Source: Paraphoma chrysanthemicola
Taxonomy: Eukaryota; Ascomycota; Dothideomycetes; Pleosporales; Phaeosphaeriaceae
Direction of reading: 5' to 3'
Assembly: GCA_020744225.1 (NCBI GenBank)
Contig: JAGMWG010000003.1
Location: 620,001-684,000 of the forward strand
DNA: 64,000 bases
A model generated the notes under the pieces. The model saw only the letters and a list, made by a program, of their open reading frames with translations, ran no database searches and had not been told where the DNA came from. Below are positions 23,291 through 35,779 of this stretch, one piece after another (position 1 is the stretch's first letter; each line of letters starts with the position of its first letter). Position numbers and translations under genes: made by a program.

Positions 23291-25704
23291 GGTATGAGGG
23301 CTGAGAATCGGATTATGACGTATGATTTTGTGGTATTGGATGGTGGATTTCGTATACCCTTTTGATGTATTTAGATTGCCTTTCTTGCTTATGGTTGGGA
23401 TTTGGTGGAGGTGGGGAAGTGTACATAGACTGTTTTTCCATTGCATATATCGACGGCTTATCACGCAGCAAACATAACGTTTTGTGCCAGAAGTGAGTGA
23501 TGATTTCGCGCTGCAAAACTATCCAGATATGCTGAACATGAAGATATTTAACGTGCATCTGGTGTCTCGCCGCGCTGGTTAGTACTACCAGTGCTCAAGC
23601 CACACAATTGCTTTTCCTCCATTCCTATCTCCATCCTTCAATTCTCTCATGACTAAAAGCTCCAGCGCTTGAAACCGCAGGACGCACGATAGATAGATCT
23701 GGCTGGTAGACATGCGGGACCAGTCTGTACGCCCTAACCTAAGGCTCCTGCGAGCTCGTCCCTTTCGAGGATTGTCACCATGGCAGCTCGATCTTGCTAG
23801 AATAGTCGGTTAAGTACGTTATTTGCGAGGTAAAGCTCATCAGAGGTGACGTGACTGGATCGCTGATCAGGGGTCGAAGTAGACTCTTGCAGGCTGTCAA
23901 GTCGAAACTCGTTGCCTACAGTGCAATGTGGACGTCACTACTCAATCTTGTGTTGACCCTACTTCCCTAGTGTAGGTTGCTCTATCGGGTGGTCGATGCG
24001 GAGGCGAACAAGCGCCATGCTCACGATGGTATGAACTCGACGTTTGGTCATCTCAACCCTGTTGTTCGGCATGCTGGTGGATGTCGAGAGAAATGGTACG
24101 GAATCAAACTTGGCATCATTGACGACTATGTATATTCATCTGCAATGTCAAATGTCTTGGTTCTGGCTTCAATACTGCGCCCATGATTTGTCTCTGACGA
24201 GACCGTGTGGGATTACAGTGCATTGGTAGAAAACTCAATATGTTCCACTCCTCACTACCTCTTGGCCCTAGACACTAGTGCGCTATCAAATTGTAACATA
24301 GGCGAGTGCACTGCTCTCAAGTCACCGAAGATGCAACAAGGTGGGAAATTGCTGGGTGTTGTGATAATTCTGATTTGGTGCTTGGTGTGGACCCTATGCA
24401 ATGAACAGCAGGGTTTCTGGGATTAACGGTATTGTTCCGTCAATCAATCCAAGCTGGAATTAAATCATCATCAGAAGCTCTGGTGCTGGTATTGCTGTAG
24501 GAGTGTAATGTCACGTTTGGACGGGTACCTAGGTCGACCGGGAAGGATATTTGAAGCAGAATTGACTGCCGGATAGTGCTCTGCGAAATTAGAATGCCGA
24601 GGTTGGCTTGGATATGGGCTTCTCCAACAATCTGTATTGTCTCCGTTGGGCTTGCTCGCCAACGTCGAGGGAGGCCGTGGCGCCCATTCGCACCATAACG
24701 CGTCCGTCGCGCTCCGAGTCGCGTCTGCTTCAACGACACCTCTTGCACATTACCTCAAAGTGCATCAAGCACACGGTGCTCCCCTTCTACATGAAGCGGG
24801 ACATTCTGTCGACAATTGGTGCTCGTCGCATGCGCGACAGCAAGCTCGTCCAAGAGTGCCTATGACCTTCCTCCTCGACCGCTGCAGCTGCGATCGACCC
24901 CACAGATTCTTTGCGATGCGGTCCTACATCATAATCTGTACCGTCTAGCCGCGAAATGATGAGGATGCCTAACATCCGTTGACGATGTGCGCCTCGTACG
25001 ATTCTTGTGCTGCCCGGTTCGGCCGTTGACGGCGCAGAGACGACACAACCTGTCCGAAGCAATCGGTGTCAGTCGCTGAATGATCATCGCTTGTCATAGA
25101 TAGTGTTGATTGAGCAGAGTTCTTGGAGAACCGTGGAAATTCGCAGAGTGTTGCCTGCGATGCGATCGGCGAGAGCTTAATGGTCGCGATCGATGGACTT
25201 CAGCTCCCATCATGCGGTTCTCGAGCTTTTAGCTTGTGTACGGAAGCGCACCATCCTAAGCAGCGTCGCCATGTTATCGCCACCAACAGAGTCGTTCCTG
25301 ATATCGATGCTATCCACATTGTTCCCCATTCTAAATTGCGATGCCATCGGTTGCAATGATCTGTGCGAGGCTCGGACGGTTTAGGCGCTTCGCTCCGCCC
25401 CAGCCCGACTTTATGGCCACCAGAACCCTGTCATAGTCAAGCCACACGCTGACACACCCCTGTCCTCTAACCCTTCACAGCTTTTGGCCCCCAAATGTTC
25501 CGCCCCGGCGCCTGGACCCACATGACGGGTATTGAAGCCTCATAACCTAGGGGCAATGGCATTATCCTGCATTCGATTTTCCCAGCTGTACACCACATTG
25601 CTGTGCCTTCCATAAGACACACGCCCAGGATTTGATCCCGTCGACGGCGGCGCTTGCGACCAGGCCACAGGATCGCGACATGGCGGCGGCTGCCAAGATT
25701 CAAC
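23291..25704. other. intergenic, no gene seen
   Basis: About 2.4 kb without a supported gene. Several 60-100 codon frames overlap on both strands near 24440-25700 but share no splice logic and no recognisable motif. The promoter of the NLR gene lies at the right end. Confidence 0.5.
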
Positions 25705-28700
25705 ATGGGAAGTTCCAGCAGATGGGAAGTACAACCACTTGGTTACAATGTTCTTAGACTAATCTTTGTAGGCCTCGAACTATGGATTCGAGATCTTGTA
25801 TCCGAGCGCGGAAGAGCCAGCGACTTCAAAGGCTCCAGTCAAGATCGAGTTAGTGGCGATTTGAATCATCCAATTGGGAATGATCTCGTCTTACTCCTCA
25901 CAGGATTGTTGCGATTCCCGGTCTTGGTCAAGATGAAGACTGGTCCTGGAAGTATGAAAAAATCAATTGGTTGAAAGAAACCAACATGCTAGCGTAAGCC
26001 TTTGCACCAAGATAGTCATCTAAACGGTCCTGACTTACTATCTCGGCTTCAGGCGCAAGATACCTGATGCACGGATTAGCATCTTTTCGTACTCATCGCC
26101 ATGGTTCGGCAAAGAGTCCGTTAGTCAACGGCTCGACAATATGGCCTACAAGCTCCTCTATGGTCTTGATCGGATTCGAAGAGCGGCAAGTTAGCCTTAG
26201 TTCTCAAGTTTCTCTTCTTTGCTTATGTCAAGCAGAACAACACTGAAACCGCTATCATCTTCGTTTGCCATTCCATTGGCGGAATTCTTCTAGAGAAAGC
26301 CTTACTGACTGCACGATCCCGGCAAGTCGAGTTTCCATATGTGTATCCTTGGGTCGCTGGTGCAATTTTCCTCGGCACGCCTTTTCACGGTCTGACCGAG
26401 GCAAGAGCTCAGGTTCTGGCTGATATGGCTCAAACTATTGGCGTGGGCGACGCTTCGGACATAGTCAAATTCCTGGAAAAGGATAATGACCTTCTAGGCA
26501 AGCTTCTGGACGACTTTGGCATCTTGGCTAGAGATATGCAGCTGCGCCTATACTGCTTCTTCGAGCAGAAGGAGAGTGATCGAGTCAAGGTCGTGGTGAG
26601 AGGGATGCCAAAAGTGTCCTTCAAGCGACAAGAGCGGATCGTCGACGAAGTATCCGCAAGCATTACTTCAGCGGACAAACTTGGCCTTGATGTTGACCAT
26701 TTTCAGCTCAACAAATATGACGGTTCGAAAGATCCTAATTTCACCATAGTGTCCGAAGAGATTCGAATCACGGCCCAGAAGGCCGACAGCATCCTGAAAT
26801 CACGGCAAAATTCTTTGCGACAAGCATTAGTGGATGAGCGAATCTTTTACAGCATGCTAGACCATCTGGGGAAGGGTTTCCAAGACATTGAATCTGCCAT
26901 CAATGGATCTTACAGGGGCGAACGCACAGCCGAGCTCTCTTCAGTATTGCAACAGGATGCCTTTACTGACTGGAAGCAATGCGAGACATCGAAACTTCTT
27001 TGGATCCATGGCAAGGCTGGGACTGGTCAAGGCGCGATCGCTTCTTCAGCCATCGAACACCTGAGGACGACTCGAAAACCTGGTTCGGCAGTGGCCTCGT
27101 TCTACTGCGACCAGTCTGATAAGCAGAGGAGGTCTCTCAAAGGACTATTGCAAATGATAGTACGCCAAGTGATCAGCGACAATCGCGATCTTGCGCGCCA
27201 CCTTCTCTCCGACTCAAAAAAGAGTAAAGATGCTGGCAAGCAAGACTTTGATCCGGACAGCACGCTTAAGGTGCAAGTACTCTGGGATACGTTGCAGATT
27301 ATGGCTCGAGATCTTCCTGGCGGCATTTATATCATCGTCTACGGGTTGGAACAACTCTCGGATGATATGCAAGACTCTCTAGACGATTTCCTGGCATATA
27401 TCAAGGATCTTCCCGAACATACGCCAGGGTCACATGCAAGCACTGACGTCGGGACCATCAAATGGATGCTCCTTAGCCGCACCGGTCGTCCAAATATAGG
27501 GAGAAGTTTGAAGTCAAGAGCACTCGAGATTGACCTGGAAGACAAATTGAACGTCCAGCAAGTCAGCATCGAGTTGAGAAAGCAGATCTCAGTCAGCGTT
27601 GATGCTCTTGATCTGCCTGCTTCTTTGGCTTATTTCGTCAAAAGACACGTGCATGCAAGAGCAGAGGACAACTGGATATATGTAACACTTGTCATTCAGG
27701 AGCTCAGGAATGCATGGATACCAGGGACGACTCAACATGCTGATATACGGAAATTGCTTGAGTCCTTTCCGTATGGCCTAACGAACATGTTCGAGCATGT
27801 GCGAAAACGGGTTCTGAACCCGCAGGCAAAGGGGTTGGAATACACCAAAGAGCTTCTGCGTTGTCGCATCTGCGCTTACGTTGCTCCAACAATACGCGAA
27901 CTTGCACTCATGGCTGGCTTGCCACAAGAAGATCGAGAGGACCTGGACCATCTCAAAGCATATATTGTCCGCTGTGGTGCCTTCTTGACAATTCGAGGAA
28001 GTGAACTAGAGTCTGCCACTGTCGAGTGGATCGAACCAGCTGCTCAGGACCATCTCCAGAAGTATGCTCGGGACGCTCTGGCCTTAGATCTTCTGGATAT
28101 GCAACATGGGATCATTGCGCTTCGGTCACTTGAATACATTTATGAAGCACTAGATCGTCAAGACTTGTCATCGGATGCCGAAGAAGAAGATGAGGTAGGG
28201 GACGGGTCAACAAGCGGAAAAGATGAAGAAGAAGATTGGGAGGATGAGTCCGATGCCGTAATCGAGAACAAGGAAGCGTCTGAAAAGAACGCTACTGATA
28301 GCGAAGCTGAGGAGCCTGAAGACGCCAGTGACGAAGGCGGATTCACGGAAGACCTGAAGTACCCCATTCGCTATTGGGTACAGCATGCTATTCTTGCACC
28401 ACGCGACGTGTTGAACGAATTCAATCTTGACCATCCCTTTTGGCAAGATGAATCGCCGGCTCGTCAGAAGTGGTGGCAGCTCATAGCTGACGTTCACACG
28501 TATCGCGACCAAAGTAGAGTCTCCGCATTGCACGTAGCTGTCATACTGAACTTCGCTGCGATGGTAGACTTTCTCCTCGAGCACGGTCGCTCAGCCGATG
28601 TGCACAAGGACGACTCGCTCGGTTTTCAGCCCTTGTATTACGCATGCAAGGGAGGCAACGAAGACATCGTCAACGCGCTCCTCGGAGCAGCTCCGGACAT

Positions 28701-31700
28701 TGACTACTCAAGTGATGGCAGCCAGCCTTGTGCATTGCATGCAGCTGCGAGTAAAGGTTATTTGAACATTGTGAAGACTCTTCTGGATCGCGATGCGAGT
28801 ATAGATGCCACGTCGCCCGACAATGGGACAGCACTATACGCTGCCATCGAAAACTCAGACCACGAGATTACACGACTGCTCTTGGAGCGAGGAGCCAAGG
28901 TAAACATTCTCGGAGGAACTAATCGGAGGGCATTAAACATTGGTGCATTCGTGGGAAATCTTGAAGGTGTGCGGTGGCTGGTCGATAACGGCGCCGATGT
29001 TGATCCCGAGGAAGAGTATTGGTATGGAAGCGCTCTTGGAGCTGCCTCACGCAATGGTCATGCGGACGTAGTCGAATACCTTCTATCACGAGGATGGAGT
29101 CAAAATCGTGAGATGAAGACATACGGCAGCTGTTTGACAGCTGCTGCAACATACAACCATCTCGATGTTGTCAACGTATTGCTCAAGAAGGAAGAAAGAG
29201 TTCCAATTTTGGAGCAAGCCTTGAGTGCTGCGGCGCAAAGAGGCTACGCATCAGTAGTGAAGGCTATTCTGGACAAAAGTTCAACACTGCGACGCCTCAA
29301 AGCATTTTCGCTCGCCGCATTCTACGGCAGGACAGAGGTGCTGCGGCTTCTTTTCGAACGCGATGACACGCGAGAATTGCGCGACGACTACCGTGCACGG
29401 GACGATGCGTTGTATCAAGCAACAGACAATGAGCACGAAGACACAATCAAGCTTCTGCTGGAACACAATGCAGATCCAAACGCTGAAGGGCCCACGTAAG
29501 TCTGCTCCGTGTGTTCAAGGCCAAAGGACGACAGCTAATGCGTTATTGAAGTTATGGGTTTGCTCTTGCTGCAAGCGCGTGAGTCTTCTAGCTGACGGCT
29601 AGCTGTCCTCTCTGATCACCGATATAGATACGACGGCACTACAGAAATCATGAAAGCCCTCCTCGCGAAAGGTGCTGATGTGAATAAGCGAGGTGGGGAT
29701 TATGGTACCGCACTGCAGGCAAGTGCGATTGAGTATTTTTGCACTAGTTGGGCAGAGCTAATGGTTTTTCAGGCAGCAGCGTATTGCGGGAAATCAGAGA
29801 ATGTCCAACTACTTATTGATCATGGTGCAATGCTCAATACCGAACCCATTGGCATCTATGGCAACGAGCTGCAAGGTAGGTTGGGGCTTGTGGCGGACGT
29901 TTTAGCTTCCCTTACTAATAAGCTCCCCATAGCCGCGGTATTCACTGGTGACGAAGCTACCATCCGTATCCTCCTGGATCATGGTGCAAACGTGAATGCG
30001 TTTGGGGGTCTGTACTCATACGCCATGATCGCAGCCGTCAGCCGAGGCAATAGTGTAGCAACTAGAGTTCTTCTTGAACATAACGCACACGTAAATGTAC
30101 GAGGAGGTGAAGACAACTGGCCAGTCATCTCACTCGCCGCCTCCACGTTGCAAAAGGAGGATCTCCGACTCATTATGAAGAATGTTGCAGACATAAATGC
30201 AACCTGCGATAAAGGAACGACTGCGCTAATCAACTGTGCAGAAGCTGGCGATACAGAAGGGGTCAAATTTCTCCTTGCAAACGATGCAGATGTGTCGATT
30301 GTCTCGGCATCGCTGGGATCAGCCCTTCATGCCGCAGCGTGAGTGCACTTCGGCCTTTCCACTGTTCATTATGTTTGGGCTAATTTTTCTAAGCGCAATT
30401 GGTGACGAGAATTGCTGTGAGATTTTGTTGAATGCACGAGCCGATGTTAACGCCATTGGAGGCGAATACGGAACTGCGATCCAGGCGGCTGCGTGGGCCG
30501 AGGATATTGAAACCGTTCGGGTTCTGCTAAAGGCTGGCGCAGATGTCAAGTCAGAGACTGCTGTTTCAGGATTCTATGGTACTGCATTACAGGCAGCTGC
30601 AGCAGCCGGGACTCTCGAAATCGTGCAAGAGCTTCTTGATGGCGGCGCAGCAGTCAACGTTCATCCTGCGAATGGAGAATATGGTTGTGCACTATCCGCG
30701 GCGGTAGCTGGGGGGTACTACGATGCCGCGAAACTTCTCCTGGAACACGAAGCCGACGTCAACTTCGAGGGAGGGTATCATCATTTGCCAATCATGGCTG
30801 CTGCGCAGTGTGGCAATCTCAAAGTCACCGAGCTTTTGCTCAAACACGCAGCGGATGTTACCATGACGGGTGGCATGTGGGGTTCGCCACTCGTGGCAGC
30901 CGCATACGGCGAGAATCAAAAGGTTGTCGAGACATTGATCGACCACGGCGCCGACTTGCATTACAAAGGCGGATACTATGGGAACGTACTCCAGGCAGCT
31001 TGTGTAAAAGCTGAAGCTAAGACCATCGAATACATCCTCGATCGGGCGCTCGACTTAGTAAACCACCGCGATGGGAAGTACCACACCGCACTCATCGCTG
31101 CCGCGTACTTCGATCGTATGGATATAGTGACCAAGCTCCTCGAAGTTGGCGCAGATTTCCGGTATCAGGGAGGCCGATACAGAAGTGCGATAAATGCTGC
31201 AGCGATCAGGGGAAACAAAGCAATTCTCGACAAATTCCTCAAAATGCGAGCACCCGATCATCTTCTCGATGAGGCAATGGTGGAGGCCGTGGCGCATCGA
31301 CAGACTGTCAGTGTTGATCTTCTTCTTAAGTACGGCGCGAACATCAACAATCCGCACGCGACGCTGGGCTTAGCCAGTGATGCCCTGGACGCTCCAGCCG
31401 CCGATGACGAGAACTCAGATGAGGAGGGAGACGATTTGGACGATGAAGAAGCCGAAGACAGCGATGATGAAACCGAAGAGGAGGAAGACGATGACACGTG
31501 GGAAGGCGACGATGTTTCGGTCTCTGGCGGCACAGAAGAGGGTAGTGTTACAGACCTACATTTTGAGGAAGAGCTTGGCGAAGATGCGAAGATCCAGAAA
31601 CTGCTTGAAGAGGCTATCAATCGCTGCAAACGCAACCCCACGGTGAAGCGCTTCAGAACCGTCAAGCATCGCGACTTACCAAGCCATTTGAAGGCCAGTG

Positions 31701-32710
31701 CCGTGGCTCCACCGGTCCCCCCGCTACCTCCGATTCCTCCACTTCCTTCGGCAATGGCCTTTACTCTGCCCGTACGCAATGCAAATATCGGGCCAGCATA
31801 TGGCCAGCATTCTCAAGAGCCGTGGAGTCTACCATTTGAACTTGATTCTGGACCAATACCCCCACCACAAACTCCGGTTACAATAGACCCAGGTCGCACC
31901 ACCCATACAGCTCCAATCATCCCACGTAAACAAGTACAGACGCCGGTGCAATATCTGTCCCAGGGGCAATCGCCCCCGGTCGAACAACAGCAGCATCAAT
32001 ACCCCTTTCCACAGACTCAACCAGAGCGCAAGTACTCAACAGGAACCACTCCAGGTCCGGGCAGATCATTCACACCGCCTGTCAGGAAAGGTAGTGAGGA
32101 TAGTGGTCTAAAGCGGCAAAGCAAGGCACTCCACCGCAGATCAGTCATTGGTGCTGGACCAGCTGGTAGGCACCAACAACGGCAAATGAGTCAGCCATCG
32201 CCTCGAAGTTCTCTTGATCAATTGACTGATCGACATGACTTTGCGGAACATCCACAGTCCACACCTTCGACAGCTGCACCATACAATCAGTATGGTACGC
32301 CACAGCAGCAACAGCAATCTGCTCCTCCTCCGCTGCCGCACCGATCATCACAGCACTTTACTTCAGCTCAACAGCCTCCTCCACTCCCACACAGGCAGTC
32401 CCAACAGTTCTATCCACCTCAACAGTCGCCTTACCAAAATCAACCTCAACATCACACAACCCCACCTCCCGGATATCCATCTCACACATCGCCCCCAATA
32501 CAGCAAGCACAGTACATACCATTTAGTCAGCCGTCGCAATTTTCATCGCCAGCATTGTCAGTACAGGGTAGCCCGTACGCCAACAGCACTCCTCGTGGTT
32601 CCCAGGCATGGAGTACGCCCGCGTCAAGTGTACATGGGTTTCAAAGTCCTGATGACCCGACTGGAAGAAACTGGGGATCTGGTGGTTATGACGGGGAGGG
32701 CTACGGCTAG
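25705..32710 (+). CDS. NLR-like protein: SesB-type hydrolase, NACHT, ankyrin repeats, Pro/Gln-rich tail (about 2190 aa)
   Basis: Nine exons: 25705-25728, 25772-25848, 25904-25993, 26053-29495, 29552-29578, 29628-29718, 29773-29875, 29933-30338, 30394-32710. The N-terminus is an alpha/beta hydrolase of SesB type (IVAIPGLGQDEDWSW, FVCHSIGG with nucleophile Ser, GAIFLGTPFHG). The NACHT region follows (LLWIHGKAGTGQGA, 27001-27036; YIIVYGLEQL, about 27330-27356), with the Walker A Lys replaced by Gln and a poor Walker B. After an acidic linker come many ankyrin repeats (28510-31350), a second acidic stretch, and a Pro/Gln/Ser-rich tail. Fungal NLRs of this kind control non-self recognition and cell death. 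Coding frame shifts within 26167-26194 inside the hydrolase domain, so the gene may be damaged as read. One intron (29719-29772) is GC-AG. Confidence 0.8.
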
Positions 32711-33133
32711 AATTGAGGACGGTGAACAGTGCGTGAACGATACATATGCAGATCGTATATTTTCCAACCCATAGGCTTTTCATTGCACTGTATATTGTGA
32801 TGTCAATGCGTTAGTGCATGACGACGTATGTCTCTACTTCCTTTTCGCTTTTAGTTTGTCCCGTGGCGCCCATGAGGCTAGACCGTCATGGTGTTTGGGC
32901 TTCGTTTGCAGGAGCTTCCGTGGTACATCATCCAGCGAACCAGCGAAACATAACAAGACACTAAAACTTAGCCCCGCCACACCCTGGAATGACATGTTAT
33001 TTAATTATGTGACGAGCAGCCACGTTCGCTTCGGCCCGGTCTCAAAATTCATCTAGTGTGGCATAAGCATTGCACCTTTGTCTTCTCATCTTGCATGATT
33101 GACCCTTACCATCTGATCACTGTTATCAACATC
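32711..33133. other. intergenic, promoter of secreted-protein gene
   Basis: About 420 bp between the NLR stop codon and the next start. No coding evidence. Confidence 0.5.
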
Positions 33134-33721
33134 ATGCACTTGATCTCATTGCTCACACTGTACGGCCTCTTGGGCTTGGTCCTGCCCTCTTCGGCCGTCC
33201 CAGCGCTTCTCCAAGACGACTATGTGGGCTACATCATCGCACCCATGAACGAGACGAATGAAACACCTCCGTCCCTCGCATTTCCCGCCCCAAAAATCGT
33301 TCTAGACGACTATACAGGCTATATTACAGCTCCCATGAATAGCACAAACTTAAGCCCTAACCCGGCGCTTCTATACGGGTACTGCAATATCGGAGAATTA
33401 TACTGCTTTAACGAGATTGTGAATGACCTGGGTAAGTTCGCTCCTTCCATGCTTGTTTCCATGCTAAGGCACTCGGACATATCCGCTGACATGCATCAAG
33501 GCTATCCAGCCGATCAGCTCGTCTACCAAGTGTGTCGAGAAGATCCGAAGTGGCCGGGTTGTGGCACCTGTGCAACATCAGGCTGCAAATGTGAATACAT
33601 ATGCTCGCATCTGGCGTTCGAGTGTATTGGTCGCGATCGGTATAAGATGAAATATGTTTGCTATAACATAAGGCAGAAGAATGAGATTGGGCACGGATGT
33701 GCACGGGGGATATGCTACTAA
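33134..33721 (+). CDS. small secreted Cys-rich protein with internal duplication, 172 aa
   Basis: Two exons, 33134-33431 and 33501-33721; the 69 nt intron has GTAAGT, CTGAC and AAG borders and would also read through in frame as 23 extra codons. The first 21 residues are a clear signal peptide (SLLTLYGLLGLVLPSSA). The mature part has two copies of a 16-residue element (QDDYVGYIIAPMNETN and LDDYTGYITAPMNSTN), each with N-glycosylation sequons, then a domain with 12 cysteines (CREDPKWPGCGTC, GCKCEYIC, GCARGICY). Size, secretion and cysteine content fit a candidate effector. No family recognised. The next gene, convergent, is a secreted pectin-side-chain esterase. Confidence 0.75.
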   Translation: MHLISLLTLYGLLGLVLPSSAVPALLQDDYVGYIIAPMNETNETPPSLAFPAPKIVLDDYTGYITAPMNSTNLSPNPALLYGYCNIGELYCFNEIVNDLGKFAPSMLVSMLRHSDISADMHQGYPADQLVYQVCREDPKWPGCGTCATSGCKCEYICSHLAFECIGRDRYKMKYVCYNIRQKNEIGHGCARGICY

Positions 33722-33848
33722 GTATGTATGGAATGGAAATGTATGTACAGTAATTTGTGGTGAACTAAGTGCAACGGTCAGATACCACTGGCGGTACCAT
33801 AGAAGCAAGAGAACGCTATGATTTTGTATTGAGTGCTCTTCTTATGCT

Positions 33849-34646
33849 TTAATAAGGCTTGCCAGCCTTGATCAACGCAGACAACGACGCGTTAGGCTTC
33901 GTGACGGCCGAGAACTCGTTAGGATATCCCGCAACCAACAAATCGCTCACGATTCTTGAAAACACAACACCACCACGTTCATTCACATGCGTGCGATCAC
34001 CTTGCGACAAGTTGTACTGATCGGCCGCAGATGCACCAATGGCTTGAACGTAATCTGTGCTGGCCTTGTTGAGATCGATAACATGCAGTCCCTTTTGCTT
34101 GGCGACCGCGAGCGTCCTTGCAGTCTCGTTGGCCAGATTCTGAACGACTTTGCCGCCGCTGAAAGTACGGCGTGTAAGAGGCGAAACGAGGATGGGAATG
34201 CCGCCTGCCTTCTTGACATCGTCGGCGAAGACACCAAGATTGGTAGCGTACTGATCAATGGTGACGCCGGAACCAGCTTTTTGGTCATTGTGGCCAAACT
34301 GTTTTCGTTGGTAAGCTTTTTTTGCTAGATGAGAAGAGGAAAAAGTTACCTGGATCGTCACATAGACATTGTAATTGGCCTTGTTCTTGTTGACTTCGCT
34401 GAGGACGTTGGCCCAGTTTCCGCCGGCACGGAAAGATCGTGTGCTTGCGCCACTTTTGCCCAAGTTGCGTCCGGACGAGCCAGCCGCAACTGTGGTCGAG
34501 AGGAACGCATCGCCCCAGCCTCCAGCAGTCGCAGTGGTCGAGTCGCCCGCGAGGACCCAGTATACCGGTCTTGGGGCTCGCTCAATTAGCGCAGCAGGTG
34601 CTGCGCAGGCCAGCGGCAAAAGTGCGAGGAGTGATGAGAAGCGCAT
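33849..34646 (-). CDS. rhamnogalacturonan acetylesterase (CE12, SGNH hydrolase), 248 aa
   Basis: Removes acetyl groups from rhamnogalacturonan in pectin, outside the cell. Two exons, 34646-34350 and 34298-33849, with a 51 nt in-frame intron. Signal peptide MRFSSLLALLPLACAAP. SGNH blocks are complete: GDST with nucleophile Ser36, block II Gly in SGASTRSFRAGG, block III GHND (101-104), and the catalytic dyad Asp200/His203 in DRTHVN. Length is normal for the family. Its start faces a 1.1 kb gap; its 3' end faces the secreted Cys-rich gene 127 bp away. Identification is secure. Confidence 0.9.
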   Translation of the reverse strand: MRFSSLLALLPLACAAPAALIERAPRPVYWVLAGDSTTATAGGWGDAFLSTTVAAGSSGRNLGKSGASTRSFRAGGNWANVLSEVNKNKANYNVYVTIQVTFSSSHLAKKAYQRKQFGHNDQKAGSGVTIDQYATNLGVFADDVKKAGGIPILVSPLTRRTFSGGKVVQNLANETARTLAVAKQKGLHVIDLNKASTDYVQAIGASAADQYNLSQGDRTHVNERGGVVFSRIVSDLLVAGYPNEFSAVTKPNASLSALIKAGKPY

Positions 34647-35779
34647 TGTGACCGGATTGAGGAATAAATATCGAGATATCGGAGTTGAGTCTGAAGTGCT
34701 CTTGTCCCAGGTCGCGCGTGGCTGCCATTATATACTGATGTATTTTAACCTCATTTCTACATTCTATATCGTGCGCGCCACCTGGGCATCCGGCGGAAAG
34801 GATGCAGAAGATCTCCCAGCATGGACACAAGCTAGGTAGTTGTTCCGTGATCGTACTGTAGGCCAATTCAAGCTTTGTTTGTGCCACGTATTATAGAGTG
34901 TTTCATGGCGCGGCTACCTGGCTGCGACGTTGTTTAATCTTGGGCGATCGTTGCTAGTGGGTAAGTTCAGGCGGGGTGCAGGTTGATCGACAGGGATCTC
35001 GCGATAATGTGAACCGAGCAGACACAATCGCTTTCGGCTGCGGCTAGATCACGCAACTAAGTGCTTCACGCGACAGTGCTTGCGGTGCTAGTGGCTGTAT
35101 TGAAACGCTACCTATATTAAAGCTACCATTCTTGGCGCGATGTCTCATTTCCACGACGAACCGCTTGAGTCCTGTGTAATTTGTGCAGTCTTAAAGACCT
35201 CTGTTAAGGCGCAAGGTAGTCGAAGTACTCATTCCTTAAGCTTTCCTAAGGTTAATACGACTGGCAGGAATGCATGTGCCCACGTTGGCTGGGGAAGTCC
35301 TGCGCTCTGGAGCTGAGATTATTGTGGTTGGCAAAACAAATGCTGAGGAATATCAGCAACGATAGCCTAGCTACGCATACAGGCCCGATGCGAGTGAAAA
35401 TCTACAGGAGCATGCGCGGGCAGGTAGTAGAAGAAGCATGCAAAGCAGCTTTAACTGAGTATCGTACGTTCCTTCGCAGAGAACAGCCGGAGCAGTTCTG
35501 GAGACTGTTCATGAGGGCAATAAATATTAATGTCTTGCTATTCCTACGCTGAACAGTGCAAGAAAGACACGCTTCACTAGATGCTGGGCTTAGCATTCAG
35601 TTTTGCGAGTTTGAACATTGGTACGAATGATCGGATCGGACAAAAGCTTTATCCCGACATCCGATTTTCCTCTATCTGTCCAGGCTGCCACTCAACTCAA
35701 ATTTCCCAATCATATGCTCGACGAGCTCGAGACTGTTGTGAACGATTTTGCACGGGTATCAACCTGACCGTTTTTCATC
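34647..35779. other. intergenic, no supported gene
   Basis: Divergent promoter space between the esterase and the TMEM205-like gene. A 92-codon frame at 35274-35552 has no motif, signal peptide or splice partner and was not accepted. Confidence 0.45.

Noticed and set aside
26120..26181. 62 nt intron to explain the NLR frame change
   Set aside because: Borders are possible (GTTAGT, GAAG) but splicing would remove family-typical residues of the hydrolase domain; a frameshift is the better reading, though RNA data could reverse this.
35274..35552. 92-codon plus-strand frame before the TMEM205-like gene
   Set aside because: Not joined in phase to the next gene and without family resemblance.
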